Shown here: in pieces, positions 15,188-23,517 of the stretch
Layout of the letters: every line of letters starts with the position of its first letter
How positions within the stretch are numbered: position 1 is the first letter of the stretch
Source: Streptococcus bovimastitidis
Lineage (GTDB): Bacteria; Bacillota; Bacilli; Lactobacillales; Streptococcaceae
Direction of reading: 5' to 3'
Length of the DNA stretch: 43,664 nucleotides
Assembly (NCBI RefSeq): GCF_001885095.1
Contig: NZ_LZDD01000005.1
Span: forward strand, 1-43,664
Translations under genes and position numbers: made by a program
The notes under the pieces: generated by a model
What the model was told of the DNA's origin: nothing
Database searches by the model: none
The model's input: the letters and a program-made list of their open reading frames with translations, nothing else

Positions 15188-16077
15188 TATTTAACTTTTA
15201 AAGCTGATAAGACTTGTGTTCTAATGTCATCGACACCATTTGGTGTATTAGGTAAGAACAAGGTTTGGTTACCTTTAGAAGCAAAAGTATTCAAAGTATC
15301 CAAGTATTGGTTAGTCAAGAGGATTGACATGATTTGCTCCTCATTAAGACTAATATTGGCTTCTTTTAATTCTTGGATAGATTCAGCTAAGCCATCAACA
15401 ATGGCTTTACGTTGTTGAGCAATACCAACCCCGTGAAGACGGTCTTTTTCAGCTTCAGCAGATGCTGCAGTGACAATTTTAATTTTATCTGCTTCTGCTA
15501 ACTCTTGCGCTGCCACACGTTTCCGTTGAGCCGCATTAATCTCATTCATTGATTGTTTAACTTCAGCATCGGGCTCAACTTTAGTAATCAAGGTTTTAAC
15601 AATAATATAACCGTAAGTTGACATTTCTTCTGCCACTTGGTGTTGAACTTCTAGGGCAATTTCATCTTTTTTCTCAAAAAGTTCATCCAGCGTTAATTTA
15701 GGAACTGAAGAACGAAGAGCATCTTCAATGTAAGATTTGATTTGCGCTTCTGGTTTCATCAATTTGTAGTAAGCGTCAGTAACATTATTTTCGTTAACAC
15801 GGTATTGGGTCGCAATATTTAAGGTAACAAAAACGTTATCTTTTGTCTTAGTTTCGACAACAATTTCAGTTTGCAATAAGCGTAATTGCACTCTGGCTGC
15901 AATTTTATCGATACCAAAGGGCAATCTTAAATGGATGCCACTTTGAGAAGTCGCTTGATATTTCCCAAAGCGTTCTACGATAGCAACTGTCTGTTGTTTT
16001 ACAACATAAAGTGTGCTAGCAATGATAGATAGGACAAGAACAACTAAGAAAACAAATAATATAAGTGAAATTAACAT
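15187..16077 (-). CDS. SPFH/Band 7 (stomatin-like) membrane protein
   Basis: The 296-residue product has an N-terminal membrane segment (residues 3-24, ISLILFVFLVVLVLSIIAST), an SPFH/Band 7 domain (about 25-190, QQTVAIVERFGKY through the AQRKRVAAQELAEADKIK helix) and a C-terminal coiled coil. Such proteins oligomerise on the inner membrane and organise functional membrane microdomains or regulate membrane proteases. No neighbouring NfeD-type partner gene is present. It is a single-gene unit ending at the shared bidirectional terminator. Confidence 0.88.
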   Translation of the reverse strand: MLISLILFVFLVVLVLSIIASTLYVVKQQTVAIVERFGKYQATSQSGIHLRLPFGIDKIAARVQLRLLQTEIVVETKTKDNVFVTLNIATQYRVNENNVTDAYYKLMKPEAQIKSYIEDALRSSVPKLTLDELFEKKDEIALEVQHQVAEEMSTYGYIIVKTLITKVEPDAEVKQSMNEINAAQRKRVAAQELAEADKIKIVTAASAEAEKDRLHGVGIAQQRKAIVDGLAESIQELKEANISLNEEQIMSILLTNQYLDTLNTFASKGNQTLFLPNTPNGVDDIRTQVLSALKVK

Positions 16078-16249
16078 TTTTCTCCTTTTTAAGTAGAGCT
16101 AGCGAAGTCACACCTTCCAGGTCTTGCTGCATCTTGACTTATTGATATAAGACAATTATAATCAATTTCTTATTTTTGTCAAATATATTACTGTCAAAAA
16201 TATGACATTTTTTCTCGAAAAAAAGTAAGGTGTAAACCTTACTTTTCGC

Positions 16250-17914
16250 TTATTCAACACTCATGAGATATGGGTAAACTGGTTGATTTCCTTGATGGAT
16301 TTCAACTTCAACATCTTCATATTTTTCTTCAATATAGTCAGCAATTTCTTCTGCAAGTGCTGAATCACCGTCTTCTCCGACGAATATTGTCACAATTTCA
16401 CTATCATCATCTAGCATATGATCAAATGTTGATTTCATTGCAGTTTCAACCGTTGAATCAGAAACTAAAATTTTACCATCAACCATTCCTAGGTAGTCAT
16501 GTTCATGAATTTCTAAACCATCAATAGTTGTATCCCTAACAGCTAAAGTTAAAGAACCACTTGTCACATCAGACAGACTTGCTGTCATATCAGCAACATT
16601 TTCTTCTAATGATTTGCTTGCATCAAAAGCGAGTAAGCTAGTGAAGCCTTGTGGTACTGTTTTTGTCTCAATAACTGCAGCTGGAATATCAACAACATCA
16701 GCAGCTGATTGGGCAGCCATAAAGATATTTTTATTATTTGGTAAAATAATAACATTTTTAGCATTAACTGCTTCAATAGCTTTTACAATATCTTCAGTAG
16801 AAGGATTCATGGTTTGACCACCAGAAATAATATAATCTACACCTTGGGCAGTGAAGATATCAGCTAATCCTTTACCAGCTACAACTGCAATTATGCCATA
16901 ATCTTTAGCTTCTGCTTTTGGTTGACTAGCATTAGTCTTTTCAACTTGAGCATCATGTTGATTACGCATGTTATCAACTTTAACTTTTACTAAGGCACCA
17001 TATTTAAGACCTTCTTGCATTACGAGCCCTGGATCTTCCGTATGGACATGGACTTTAACAATCTCATCATCATTGACAACCATTAAAGAATCACCGAGAT
17101 TGCTTAAGTAACCTTGGAATTCTTCATAATTGAATTCTTTGACATAAGTTGGTCCTTGACGTAAACCAACCATGATTTCAGTACAGTAACCATAAGTAAT
17201 ATCTTCAGTAGCTACATGACCTACAACGGCTTTATGATGCTCTGCATTAATCATTTCTGACATATTAGCAGGAGTTGCTTTAAAATCTTCTGAAGCAATA
17301 TAGTCGCCATTTATGGCAGACATAAAGCCTTCATAAATAAAGACAAGTCCTTGACCGCCAGAGTCAACAACACCTACTTCTTTTAAAACTGGAAGTAAGT
17401 CAGGCGTTTTAGCTAAAGCTTTCTTAGCACCTTTAAGTGCTGAAGTCATAACTTCAACAGCATCGTTTGTTGATTCTGCTTTTTTCAAAGCCGCACTAGC
17501 AGCACCACGAGATACTGTTAAAATAGTACCTTCAACTGGTTTCATTACAGCTTTATAAGCCACTTCAACACCAGCTTGGAAAGCTTGTGCCAAATCTTGA
17601 CCATCTAATTCAACTTTACCTTTGATGCTCTGACCAAATCCACGGAAAATTTGTGACGTAATAACGCCTGAGTTTCCACGAGCTCCCATTAAAAGTCCTT
17701 TGGATAGAATTTGCCCAACTTCACCAACAGTATCTGCTGGTTTGTTAGCAACTTCTTTGGCACCATTATCCATTGTCATTCCCATATTTGTACCAGTATC
17801 TCCATCTGGTACAGGGAAAACATTTAAGGAATTAACATATTCTGCTTGTTTACCGAGACGCGTTGCCGCGGCTTGTATCATTTCTTGAAACAAGCTTGCT
17901 GTAATATTTGACAC
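16250..17914 (-). CDS. fakA: Fatty acid kinase catalytic subunit FakA (DAK2 domain)
   Basis: The 554-residue product starts with a DAK2 domain (about 1-205) holding the metal- and ATP-binding motif PVPDGDTGTNM (Asp37, Asp39) and the glycine loop GARGNSGVITSQ, then a middle DUF1949-like region and a C-terminal DegV-like segment. FakA phosphorylates fatty acids presented by FakB for entry into phospholipid synthesis. The start is GTG at 17914, overlapping the TAG of the Asp23 gene (TAGTG), which indicates coupling. This asp23-fakA pair upstream of nothing else on the strand is standard in streptococci. Confidence 0.9.
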   Translation of the reverse strand: MSNITASLFQEMIQAAATRLGKQAEYVNSLNVFPVPDGDTGTNMGMTMDNGAKEVANKPADTVGEVGQILSKGLLMGARGNSGVITSQIFRGFGQSIKGKVELDGQDLAQAFQAGVEVAYKAVMKPVEGTILTVSRGAASAALKKAESTNDAVEVMTSALKGAKKALAKTPDLLPVLKEVGVVDSGGQGLVFIYEGFMSAINGDYIASEDFKATPANMSEMINAEHHKAVVGHVATEDITYGYCTEIMVGLRQGPTYVKEFNYEEFQGYLSNLGDSLMVVNDDEIVKVHVHTEDPGLVMQEGLKYGALVKVKVDNMRNQHDAQVEKTNASQPKAEAKDYGIIAVVAGKGLADIFTAQGVDYIISGGQTMNPSTEDIVKAIEAVNAKNVIILPNNKNIFMAAQSAADVVDIPAAVIETKTVPQGFTSLLAFDASKSLEENVADMTASLSDVTSGSLTLAVRDTTIDGLEIHEHDYLGMVDGKILVSDSTVETAMKSTFDHMLDDDSEIVTIFVGEDGDSALAEEIADYIEEKYEDVEVEIHQGNQPVYPYLMSVE

Positions 17915-18279
17915 TAGTTTTCTCCTACGACCTTAATATTTTGCACATACACATTAACCATATCAGCTGTCAAACCTAGTTGACTTTCAAGGTTAAACTT
18001 CACCCGTTCTTGGATGTTTTTAGAAACTTCACTGATTTTCACACCGTAACTCATTACAGTGTAAACATCAACAGAAAGACCCATATCTGTTGATTTTACC
18101 ACTACGCCTTTAGCGTAGTTTTCTTTGCGAAGTAGTGATTGGAAGTTGTCTTTAATAGCACTTTTACTTGCCATCCCAACAACGCCAAAGATTTCCGTTG
18201 ATGAACCACCAACGACAGTTGCAATAACGTCGTCAGATAGTTCAATGAGACCATCATTTGTATTAATTTTTACAGTCAT
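17914..18279 (-). CDS. Asp23/Gls24 family envelope stress protein
   Basis: A 121-residue protein of the Asp23/YloU family, with the typical GLIELSDDVIATVVGGSSTE start, a VDVYTVMSYGVKISEVSKNI core and a C-terminal VNVYVQNIKV strand. Family members are abundant cytosolic or membrane-associated proteins linked to cell-envelope stress. It is coupled to fakA by a 1-bp overlap, as in many Firmicutes, which suggests a shared membrane-lipid context. Confidence 0.88.
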   Translation of the reverse strand: MTVKINTNDGLIELSDDVIATVVGGSSTEIFGVVGMASKSAIKDNFQSLLRKENYAKGVVVKSTDMGLSVDVYTVMSYGVKISEVSKNIQERVKFNLESQLGLTADMVNVYVQNIKVVGEN

Positions 18280-18423
18280 ATTTACTACCTCAAAAAGTTT
18301 TTATCACTTAATTATATCTAAAATTAGACCATTTGTCACGTAAACCACCGTATACCTCTAAAATCAGGCATTTTAATAGAAAAAAATAGCGCTAGCTATT
18401 GCGATAGCTCCAAATCCAAGAAA

Positions 18424-18445
18424 AAGAAAAAAAGCCCTAAGGCTT
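18424..18445 (-). terminator. Terminator of rpmB
   Basis: On the minus strand AAGCC-TTAG-GGCTT is followed by a run of seven T, right after the rpmB stop. Confidence 0.65.
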
Positions 18446-18452
18446 ATTTCAA

Positions 18453-18641
18453 TTATACGCGTTCAACTTGACCTGATTTAAGCGCACGAGCTGAAGCCCA
18501 AACTTTTTTAGGTTTACCATCAACAAGAATAGTAACTTTTTGAAGATTTGGTTTAACTGTACGTTTAGTTTGATTCATAGCGTGTGAACGGTTGTTACCA
18601 GATACGGTTTTACGACCTGTGAAATAACATACTTTTGCCAT
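18453..18641 (-). CDS. rpmB: 50S ribosomal protein L28
   Basis: The 62-residue basic protein begins [20 protein letters not shown] and continues with the L28 core [14 protein letters not shown] and the [11 protein letters not shown] end. It is a component of the large subunit. The Cys-containing variant here lacks the four-Cys zinc motif. It is transcribed alone from a good promoter, and its neighbours are asp23 downstream and, before element insertion, fba upstream. Confidence 0.96.
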   Translation of the reverse strand: MAKVCYFTGRKTVSGNNRSHAMNQTKRTVKPNLQKVTILVDGKPKKVWASARALKSGQVERV

Positions 18642-18701
18642 TTTATCAGTTTCCTCCTAGGTAGAATGTGTTTACGATGTGCTAGCACCACATACCAAAC
18701 T

Positions 18702-18730
18702 ATTCTATCATAAGGATGAGAACTTGGCAA
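18702..18730 (-). promoter_or_regulatory. Promoter of rpmB
   Basis: On the minus strand TTGCCA (18725-18730) and TAGAAT (18702-18707) are spaced by 17 bp. A perfect GTGCTAGCAC palindrome lies in the untranslated leader. Confidence 0.7.
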
Positions 18731-18851
18731 GCTTTTTTTCTATAATAACTTCTTGAAAATATTAAATAACTAAACATTTTTGACAAAATTTATATTACTT
18801 AAAATAATTAAAACCACCATTCATCTAAGTGTTGAGTAATAAGTTCAAAAA

Positions 18852-18870
18852 CTAAATTAAGCTTTATTTG
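18852..18870 (-). repeat. Extra partial copy of the fba 3' end
   Basis: CTAAATTAAGCTTTATTTG matches 18972-18990 at 18 of 19 positions, exactly 120 bp away in the same orientation. It covers the fba stop region and the bases after it. A lone TTGAGTA, like the arm repeats, lies just to its left at 18832-18838. A remnant of an earlier insertion is possible. The remaining 18731-18851 and 18871-18931 hold no gene. Confidence 0.5.
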
Positions 18871-18931
18871 TTCACAATCTAAGATTGTTTCACAGAGACT
18901 GGTATGATATTTTGAATGTCAATTACTCATC

Positions 18932-18956
18932 AAAAAAAGCCCTCATAGAGGGCTTT
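18932..18956 (-). terminator. Original fba terminator, displaced
   Basis: On the minus strand AAAGCCCTC-TAT-GAGGGCTTT is followed by TTTT. It lies about 20 bp beyond the displaced SANKA-stop codons at 18977-18994, the normal place for the fba terminator before the element inserted. Confidence 0.75.
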
Positions 18957-18976
18957 AACAAATTTAGTACTCTAAA

Positions 18977-18994
18977 TTAAGCTTTGTTTGCTGA
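18977..18994 (-). repeat. Left attachment site, displaced original fba end
   Basis: Read on the minus strand the sequence encodes SANKA and a stop. It matches 27662-27679 at 15 of 18 positions, and all three differences are third-codon positions. The fba terminator lies just beyond, so this is the original host 3' end. Confidence 0.85.
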
Positions 18995-19113
18995 ATAAGA
19001 TATATGTTAGAAAGATACTTCTATAATCTTGTCTAGTAGGGCTACTAACTTAATTTATAAGACTTGCAAAACTAACTTCCCTATTCTCAAAATTCTACAT
19101 AAATCTGATAAAG

Positions 19114-19148
19114 TTGAGTACTTTTTGAGTATATTGCCTGATACTCAA
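19114..19148. repeat. Left-end TTGAGTA repeats, putative integrase arm sites
   Basis: TTGAGTA occurs at 19114-19120 and 19125-19131 (11-bp period). TTGAGTAT (19125-19132) also forms an inverted pair with ATACTCAA (19141-19148). The same direct pair is at 27579-27596. Confidence 0.65.
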
Positions 19149-19167
19149 AAATATTTTACACAAATGC

Positions 19168-19196
19168 TTGACATGTATTTCAACTTCTAGTAAAAT
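19168..19196 (+). promoter_or_regulatory. Main promoter of the fba-site element
   Basis: TTGACA (19168-19173) and TAAAAT (19191-19196) with a 17-bp spacer form a near-consensus promoter 51 bp before the first element gene. The adjacent TTGAGTA repeats could let integrase or another protein control it. Confidence 0.8.
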
Positions 19197-19247
19197 AAAG
19201 AAGAATATAAACCATCTTAAGAATTTTATACATAAAAGGAGAAATCT

Positions 19248-19439
19248 ATGGCTAGAGGAAAACCTATTCCAACTGAAAGCATGTTTAAAAACCCTACTAA
19301 AATTTCAGCAGTAATTGATAAAAGTACAAAATTGAATCTCGAAATCATTGCTGGAGAATTAGTTAGAGAATTTGGATTTGCTCCTACACAAGGGCAAGTA
19401 ATTGATTATATTGCTACTTACTACATGAATAATAAATAA
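19248..19439 (+). CDS. Small basic protein, possible ribbon-helix-helix DNA binder
   Basis: First gene of the element, 63 residues, behind AAAAGGAGAAA. The sequence KISAVIDKSTKLNLEIIAGE is a beta strand followed by a helix, and the end QGQVIDYIATYYMNNK is a second helix, a pattern like CopG/ribbon-helix-helix regulators or relaxosome accessory proteins. No named family is recognised. Its place directly behind the strong left promoter and ahead of a hairpin suggests a regulator of the operon or a transfer accessory factor. Confidence 0.65.
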   Translation: MARGKPIPTESMFKNPTKISAVIDKSTKLNLEIIAGELVREFGFAPTQGQVIDYIATYYMNNK

Positions 19440-19458
19440 CGATAGGTAATCTATCGTT
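19438..19458 (+). terminator. Hairpin after the first element gene
   Basis: AACGATAG (19438-19445) and CTATCGTT (19451-19458) form a perfect 8-bp stem with a 5-nt loop, followed by TAGTTTTC. It could act as a weak terminator or processing site, making the first gene more expressed than those downstream. Confidence 0.5.
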
Positions 19459-19527
19459 TAGTTTTCAAAACATAAGCTGGTTTATAAATTTTATAAATCT
19501 TATCGCAACTTAAAATTGGAGGTCTTC

Positions 19528-19989
19528 ATGGAAAAATCAAAGAAATTAGCAAAGCAAGAAGCATTGAATCGCCTTCGACAGATAGAAGAAAGATTCCCAG
19601 GGCGAGTAAACCCAAATATCAGAAAGTACTTCAACGAAGGAAAACTATACTATTCCTATATTACTGGAGGTGGATTCATTGGTAGTATTGATACCATTAG
19701 CTATGACCCTAACTATGAAAAAACTGTGAAAGAATTTGAAGAGAAACGGAATAAACTTGTTTATCATGTTATCGAAACTGGGAATTCACTTGCTTTACTT
19801 TATGTTAGCCTGTCAACTTCTGATTTAAATGGAGAAGAACTTGATTGGGAATGGGAAGAAGAGCGGCTTTCAGATGATAACTCTCTATTGGTGTATGTCC
19901 ATACCTTTGTTGAACCTAGTTTTTCAGAAACAGGTTATATCACTATTGATACTTTCGCAGATAGCGGAGCACTTATTAGAATTGCATAA
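19528..19989 (+). CDS. Hypothetical protein of the fba-site element, 153 aa
   Basis: The ATG at 19528 is chosen because GGAGGT lies 4 nt upstream; the earlier in-frame TTG overlaps the ribosome site. The product begins with a basic helix (MEKSKKLAKQEALNRLRQIE) and continues with a beta-rich acidic domain (LDWEWEEERLSDD). No membrane segment or catalytic motif is visible. I do not recognise the family. It is 12 bp upstream of the EEP-fold gene and probably co-translated with it. Confidence 0.6.
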   Translation: MEKSKKLAKQEALNRLRQIEERFPGRVNPNIRKYFNEGKLYYSYITGGGFIGSIDTISYDPNYEKTVKEFEEKRNKLVYHVIETGNSLALLYVSLSTSDLNGEELDWEWEEERLSDDNSLLVYVHTFVEPSFSETGYITIDTFADSGALIRIA

Positions 19990-20001
19990 AAGGAGAAATC
20001 A

Positions 20002-20856
20002 ATGACTAAACAAAGTAAACTAAAAATCTATTCACAAAATATTTCCGGAGCTGGTTATCGTCTGAATGAAGTCTGTAACTTCCAAGAGTTTATTTTAGAA
20101 GCAGCTTTAAAACATACACCAGATCTTATTGTGTTCTCAGAATATGCATATCCAACAAATCATGATTTCGTTGTTAAAAAATTTAACGAACAACAATATC
20201 AAGTCATTACTTCATCAAATAAAGGTACTGAGTATGAAAATGGTATGTTGATTGCTATTAAAGAAAATGAAAACCTCGAATTTATAGATTCATTTGAAGG
20301 GCTACATTCTAAAAACAATAAAAAACTTGAAAGCCCTGATAATTTGGGTGTTAGAGTTAAATATTTTGATAAAATTATCGATATTATCGGTATTAGAGTT
20401 CGAGTAGGTGTTAATTTAACAAATTCTAAAAGGTTGAAATTAAAATCAGAGCAAATCCAAGTAGTTTCTGAATATATCAACTCCTCCACTACAGCTAAAA
20501 TAGTCGTCGGAGACACTAATTATAAATCTGCTTTTCTCAAAAATGGAAGATTAGGAACTGCTTCTGAATATATTAACGGGAAAAACGAAACTACAGATTG
20601 GATAACCGTTAACTGGGGTAACTGCGATTTTATCGTTCCAGTGGGAGACCCTTATCAATGGAGAGTTGAGAAAGGAAATCCAGTTCTTATGGATTGTGAT
20701 TTAGCAATTGTAAAAAACTTAGATGCAACTGTCGAGCCCTATAATTGGGAGTTTGAAGAGTTACATGAAAGTTATTCTAGACGCCAGCGCTGTGATTATC
20801 CAAAAATTGGGAGATTTTTCCCTGACCACCCCGCCGTAATTATGTCTATAGAATAA
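20002..20856 (+). CDS. Endonuclease/exonuclease/phosphatase-fold protein
   Basis: The 284-residue product has the EEP (DNase I/ExoIII-like) motifs in order: IYSQNIS (Asn13), DLIVFSEY (Glu47, metal ligand), VVGDTNYK (Asp171, Asn173), DCDLAIV and the terminal PDHPAV (Asp275, His276). These are the metal and catalytic residues of a phosphodiesterase or nuclease. Length fits a single-domain enzyme. It has no signal peptide, so it acts in the cytosol. The substrate (DNA, RNA, nucleotide or phospholipid headgroup) cannot be read from sequence. It is the first of four phosphoester-cleaving genes in this element. Confidence 0.8.
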   Translation: MTKQSKLKIYSQNISGAGYRLNEVCNFQEFILEAALKHTPDLIVFSEYAYPTNHDFVVKKFNEQQYQVITSSNKGTEYENGMLIAIKENENLEFIDSFEGLHSKNNKKLESPDNLGVRVKYFDKIIDIIGIRVRVGVNLTNSKRLKLKSEQIQVVSEYINSSTTAKIVVGDTNYKSAFLKNGRLGTASEYINGKNETTDWITVNWGNCDFIVPVGDPYQWRVEKGNPVLMDCDLAIVKNLDATVEPYNWEFEELHESYSRRQRCDYPKIGRFFPDHPAVIMSIE

Positions 20857-20867
20857 ACGGAGGTAAC

Positions 20868-22154
20868 ATGTTGTTCATTCATAATCGAGAACCCACCGTT
20901 TCTCTCTATCAAAAAAACATTAACTGGATATTACTTAGCAAGCTCCTAAAATGGAGCTTGTTAGTAATAACTATAATAGCTTGTTACAATGTTATTTTTA
21001 GCTTTTCATTTTTTAACCTACTAAAAAGTTTTATCTGGGTTAATTTTTGGAAATTGGCTGAAAAACTAGAAACTTGGTGTCACTCTCATTTTAAGTATCG
21101 TCAACTACTCCATTACTTCCTAGAAAGTAACAAACTATACACGGAAACTAACCTAGATGGAAAACACTATATTTCTACTTCTGCTATCATGGGCTGGAAA
21201 GAAACCGATAATAAAGTTATCATAAAAGCCTATAAGCAAGGAGATACATACTCCAAGAGATTAGAAAATCTTGAAATTGAGCTCCAAGCTCTCCTAAATT
21301 TACCACTCGAAAGTAAAATTGTTCGCCCTGCTATCGTCGAATACCACTTCTATACCAGCCAACCAAACAGATTACAGGCTAACCAGTTACAAAGAACTCT
21401 TTCTACTGGCCTTCCTATTGATTTAGGTTATGGCACAGTCTATAATCCTATAGATTGTCCCCATATTCTATTAGCTGGTGGTACAGGTTCAGGCAAGTCA
21501 ATCTTCATTTCTTATCTAATTTTAGAATTTTTAAAGCGTAAGAGCATTTTATATATTTGTGACCCCAAAAATTCTGACTTAGGTTCTCTATCACATTACT
21601 TAGGAGAGGATAAAGTAGCTACTTCTCCTAATCACATTGCTCGTATTGTTCGACTGACAGTTGAAGAAATGAATAGGCGGTATGAGTATATGAGAGAAAA
21701 CTTTAGGTATGGTTCTAACTTTTCAGACCATGGTTTCAAAATGACTTGGTTAGTATTTGATGAAATGGGAGCTTTTCAAGCTAGCGGAACGGATAAAAAA
21801 TCCAAAGAAGTTATCAACGAAGTCATGGACGGCATAAAGCAAATTATTCTTCTTGGTAGACAAGCTGGAGTATTTATTCTAATAGCAGCTCAACAAGTTA
21901 ATGCTGATACCCTTAACACTGATTTAAGGGACAACCTTGGTCTAAGAATTGCTCTTGGTTCTAATTCCTCTGAAGGTTACCGTATGGTCTTTGGTTCTGC
22001 TACTCCGCCAGTCAAACAACCTATCGAAGTAAAAGGTGCTGGCTATCTCTATATGCAGGGTTCAGGCAAAGAATCTGCTGAATATTGGGAAAGTCCGTAT
22101 CTGAATCCCAAAGAGTTCGACTTTATTAACGAGCTTCAAAAATTGATAAACTAA
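20868..22154 (+). CDS. FtsK/SpoIIIE-type ATPase, TcpA-like coupling protein
   Basis: The 428-residue product has two N-terminal membrane segments (about 20-60), a linker, and a RecA-like motor with Walker A AGGTGSGKS (203-211) and Walker B WLVFDEMG (Asp298, Glu299). This is the layout of TcpA-type coupling proteins of Gram-positive conjugative elements, which pump DNA to the mating pore; it lacks the FtsK gamma domain of chromosome segregation proteins. With the HUH protein downstream it provides the minimal set for mobilisation. It starts 11 bp after the EEP gene. Confidence 0.85.
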   Translation: MLFIHNREPTVSLYQKNINWILLSKLLKWSLLVITIIACYNVIFSFSFFNLLKSFIWVNFWKLAEKLETWCHSHFKYRQLLHYFLESNKLYTETNLDGKHYISTSAIMGWKETDNKVIIKAYKQGDTYSKRLENLEIELQALLNLPLESKIVRPAIVEYHFYTSQPNRLQANQLQRTLSTGLPIDLGYGTVYNPIDCPHILLAGGTGSGKSIFISYLILEFLKRKSILYICDPKNSDLGSLSHYLGEDKVATSPNHIARIVRLTVEEMNRRYEYMRENFRYGSNFSDHGFKMTWLVFDEMGAFQASGTDKKSKEVINEVMDGIKQIILLGRQAGVFILIAAQQVNADTLNTDLRDNLGLRIALGSNSSEGYRMVFGSATPPVKQPIEVKGAGYLYMQGSGKESAEYWESPYLNPKEFDFINELQKLIN

Positions 22155-22170
22155 TGCAAAAAACACTATC

Positions 22171-22240
22171 AATCCTTGTATGTGAGTAATTCAGTTTACT
22201 GATTTGCTCATAGGAAAGGATTCCTCATCGCTTGCGATGA
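22171..22240. other. Hairpin cluster, candidate origin or transfer site
   Basis: An outer pair AATCCTT (22171-22177)/AAGGATT (22216-22222) encloses TGAGTAATTCAG (22183-22194)/CTGATTTGCTCA (22199-22210), paired at 10 of 12 positions around a 4-nt loop. A second perfect hairpin TCATCGC-TT-GCGATGA spans 22225-22240. The 106-bp gap holds no gene. Such structures are typical of rolling-circle single- or double-strand origins and oriT; a regulatory role on the mRNA is also possible. Confidence 0.5.
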
Positions 22241-22260
22241 CAAAAGAAAGGACTATTTTT

Positions 22261-22575
22261 ATGAAACTGAATGATTTTTTGAAACCAGAATTACTTGGAA
22301 ACAAATTTTTTGCAGTAAAAGGTCTTACCGAAGTGCATGACCGTGAAACTCAAAAACTCTCTGCCTACCGTGTGAATATTTCTATCCAAGATGAAGCTTC
22401 TGATTTCTTCATGGAGATGATTCAGGTTAAAGTAAATACCACAACTCCTACAATTTCTTACGAGGAGATGTCCAAGAATAAAACTCGTGAAGTAATTTTG
22501 AAAGACTTGAATGTGGGGCAATTTAATGGTAATCTATGGTTTACTTGCTCTGATATTTTACCAGTAGTTAAATAA
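22261..22575 (+). CDS. Hypothetical element protein, 104 aa
   Basis: The ATG at 22261, behind AAAGGA, is preferred to an upstream start that would lie in the hairpin region. The 104-residue product (MKLNDFLKPELLGNKFFAVK) is predicted to be mostly beta strand with a DRETQKLSAYRVNISIQDEA segment, somewhat like small single-domain proteins encoded beside Rep and coupling genes in Gram-positive conjugative elements. I cannot assign a family. An OB-like DNA-binding role is conceivable but not supported by a motif. Confidence 0.6.
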   Translation: MKLNDFLKPELLGNKFFAVKGLTEVHDRETQKLSAYRVNISIQDEASDFFMEMIQVKVNTTTPTISYEEMSKNKTREVILKDLNVGQFNGNLWFTCSDILPVVK

Positions 22576-22592
22576 ATTCTACGAGGTAAAGA

Positions 22593-22976
22593 ATGAAATT
22601 TCATACTCATACTGACTTTGACAAATCGCACCTAACATTTTATGATTGTCAAATTATTCATGAACAAATCCTAGACTCATCCAATAAGCTTGACAACGAA
22701 TTTCAAGAGTATTGGAAAGAGCTCTTAACTTCTTGTATTGAATATACAGAAGCACGGGCAAAGTGGTTACTACTGTCACGAGAAGAGAAAATGAATTTTG
22801 ATTCAACCAGAACTACTATCCATAACAAAGTAATCCACAACCTAAAACTAATTAGAGCACTTGCTCTTGAAAATAATAAAGATTGTAGTTGGTACGAAAA
22901 GTTTCAAGAGGACCGAAAACGTATCGGTGATTTTGCCAATTACTTGGTATATTCCTATGCAATTAACGCTAGATGA
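22593..22976 (+). CDS. Hypothetical helical element protein, 127 aa
   Basis: The 127-residue product is rich in charged helices (YWKELLTSCIEYTEARAKWL, KVIHNLKLIRALALENN) without membrane segments. The segment EYTEARAKW resembles small proteins found in streptococcal and enterococcal conjugative elements, possibly DUF3232, but I am not certain. It has a modest GAGGTAAAG ribosome site and precedes the first metallophosphoesterase by 12 bp, so the four genes are likely one operon. Confidence 0.6.
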   Translation: MKFHTHTDFDKSHLTFYDCQIIHEQILDSSNKLDNEFQEYWKELLTSCIEYTEARAKWLLLSREEKMNFDSTRTTIHNKVIHNLKLIRALALENNKDCSWYEKFQEDRKRIGDFANYLVYSYAINAR

Positions 22977-22988
22977 TTGAGGTTACTT

Positions 22989-23513
22989 ATGATATACTTC
23001 ATCGCTGACACTCACTTTTATCATGAAAATGTTATAGAGTTTTGTAATCGCCCCTTTATTAATGCCGATGATATGAACAGAAAGCTTATCAGTAATTGGA
23101 ATCAAGTTGTAACTGAGAATGATGAAGTCTATATCCTTGGAGATTTCCTATTTCGAGGAAATGCCAAGCAAGCTAATGAGATTTTAAAATCTCTAAAAGG
23201 TAAAAAATTCTTAGTCAAAGGGAATCACGAACATTATCTTGATTCCCCAGATTTTGACAAAAGATTGTTTGAATGGGTAAAAGACTACCACACCTTAAAC
23301 TATCACAAAATAAAATTCGTTCTATTCCACTATCCAATACTAGAGTGGGAGGGATATTTCCATGACTCTATCCACCTATATGGACACGTTCATAACAACA
23401 GGACCGATTATTTCAAAGACATATTAGGAGGCCGTGCAATAAACGTAGGTGCTGATATGATTAATTTTACACCTATTAGCATAGAGCAAATCCTAGACTT
23501 AGTAGGGGAGTGA
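22989..23513 (+). CDS. Metallophosphoesterase 1, small YfcE/phage-type
   Basis: The ATG at 22989 follows GAGGT. The 174-residue product is a complete, compact calcineurin-like enzyme: Asp7-x-His9 (IADTHF), Gly51-Asp52 (LGDFLF), Gly78-Asn-His80 (KGNHEH), His114 (FHYP) and Gly-His-Val-His at 132-135. These bind two metals and hydrolyse phosphomono- or diesters. The GHVHNN ending and size match small phosphoesterases seen in phages and mobile elements. The substrate is unknown. The next phosphoesterase gene starts 4 bp after its stop. Confidence 0.85.
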   Translation: MIYFIADTHFYHENVIEFCNRPFINADDMNRKLISNWNQVVTENDEVYILGDFLFRGNAKQANEILKSLKGKKFLVKGNHEHYLDSPDFDKRLFEWVKDYHTLNYHKIKFVLFHYPILEWEGYFHDSIHLYGHVHNNRTDYFKDILGGRAINVGADMINFTPISIEQILDLVGE

Positions 23514-23517
23514 TTAT

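Noticed and set aside
18367..18440. Hydrophobic leftward frame reading FLGFGAIAIASAIFFY between rpmB and asp23
   Set aside because: It has no start codon or ribosome site and overlaps the rpmB terminator.
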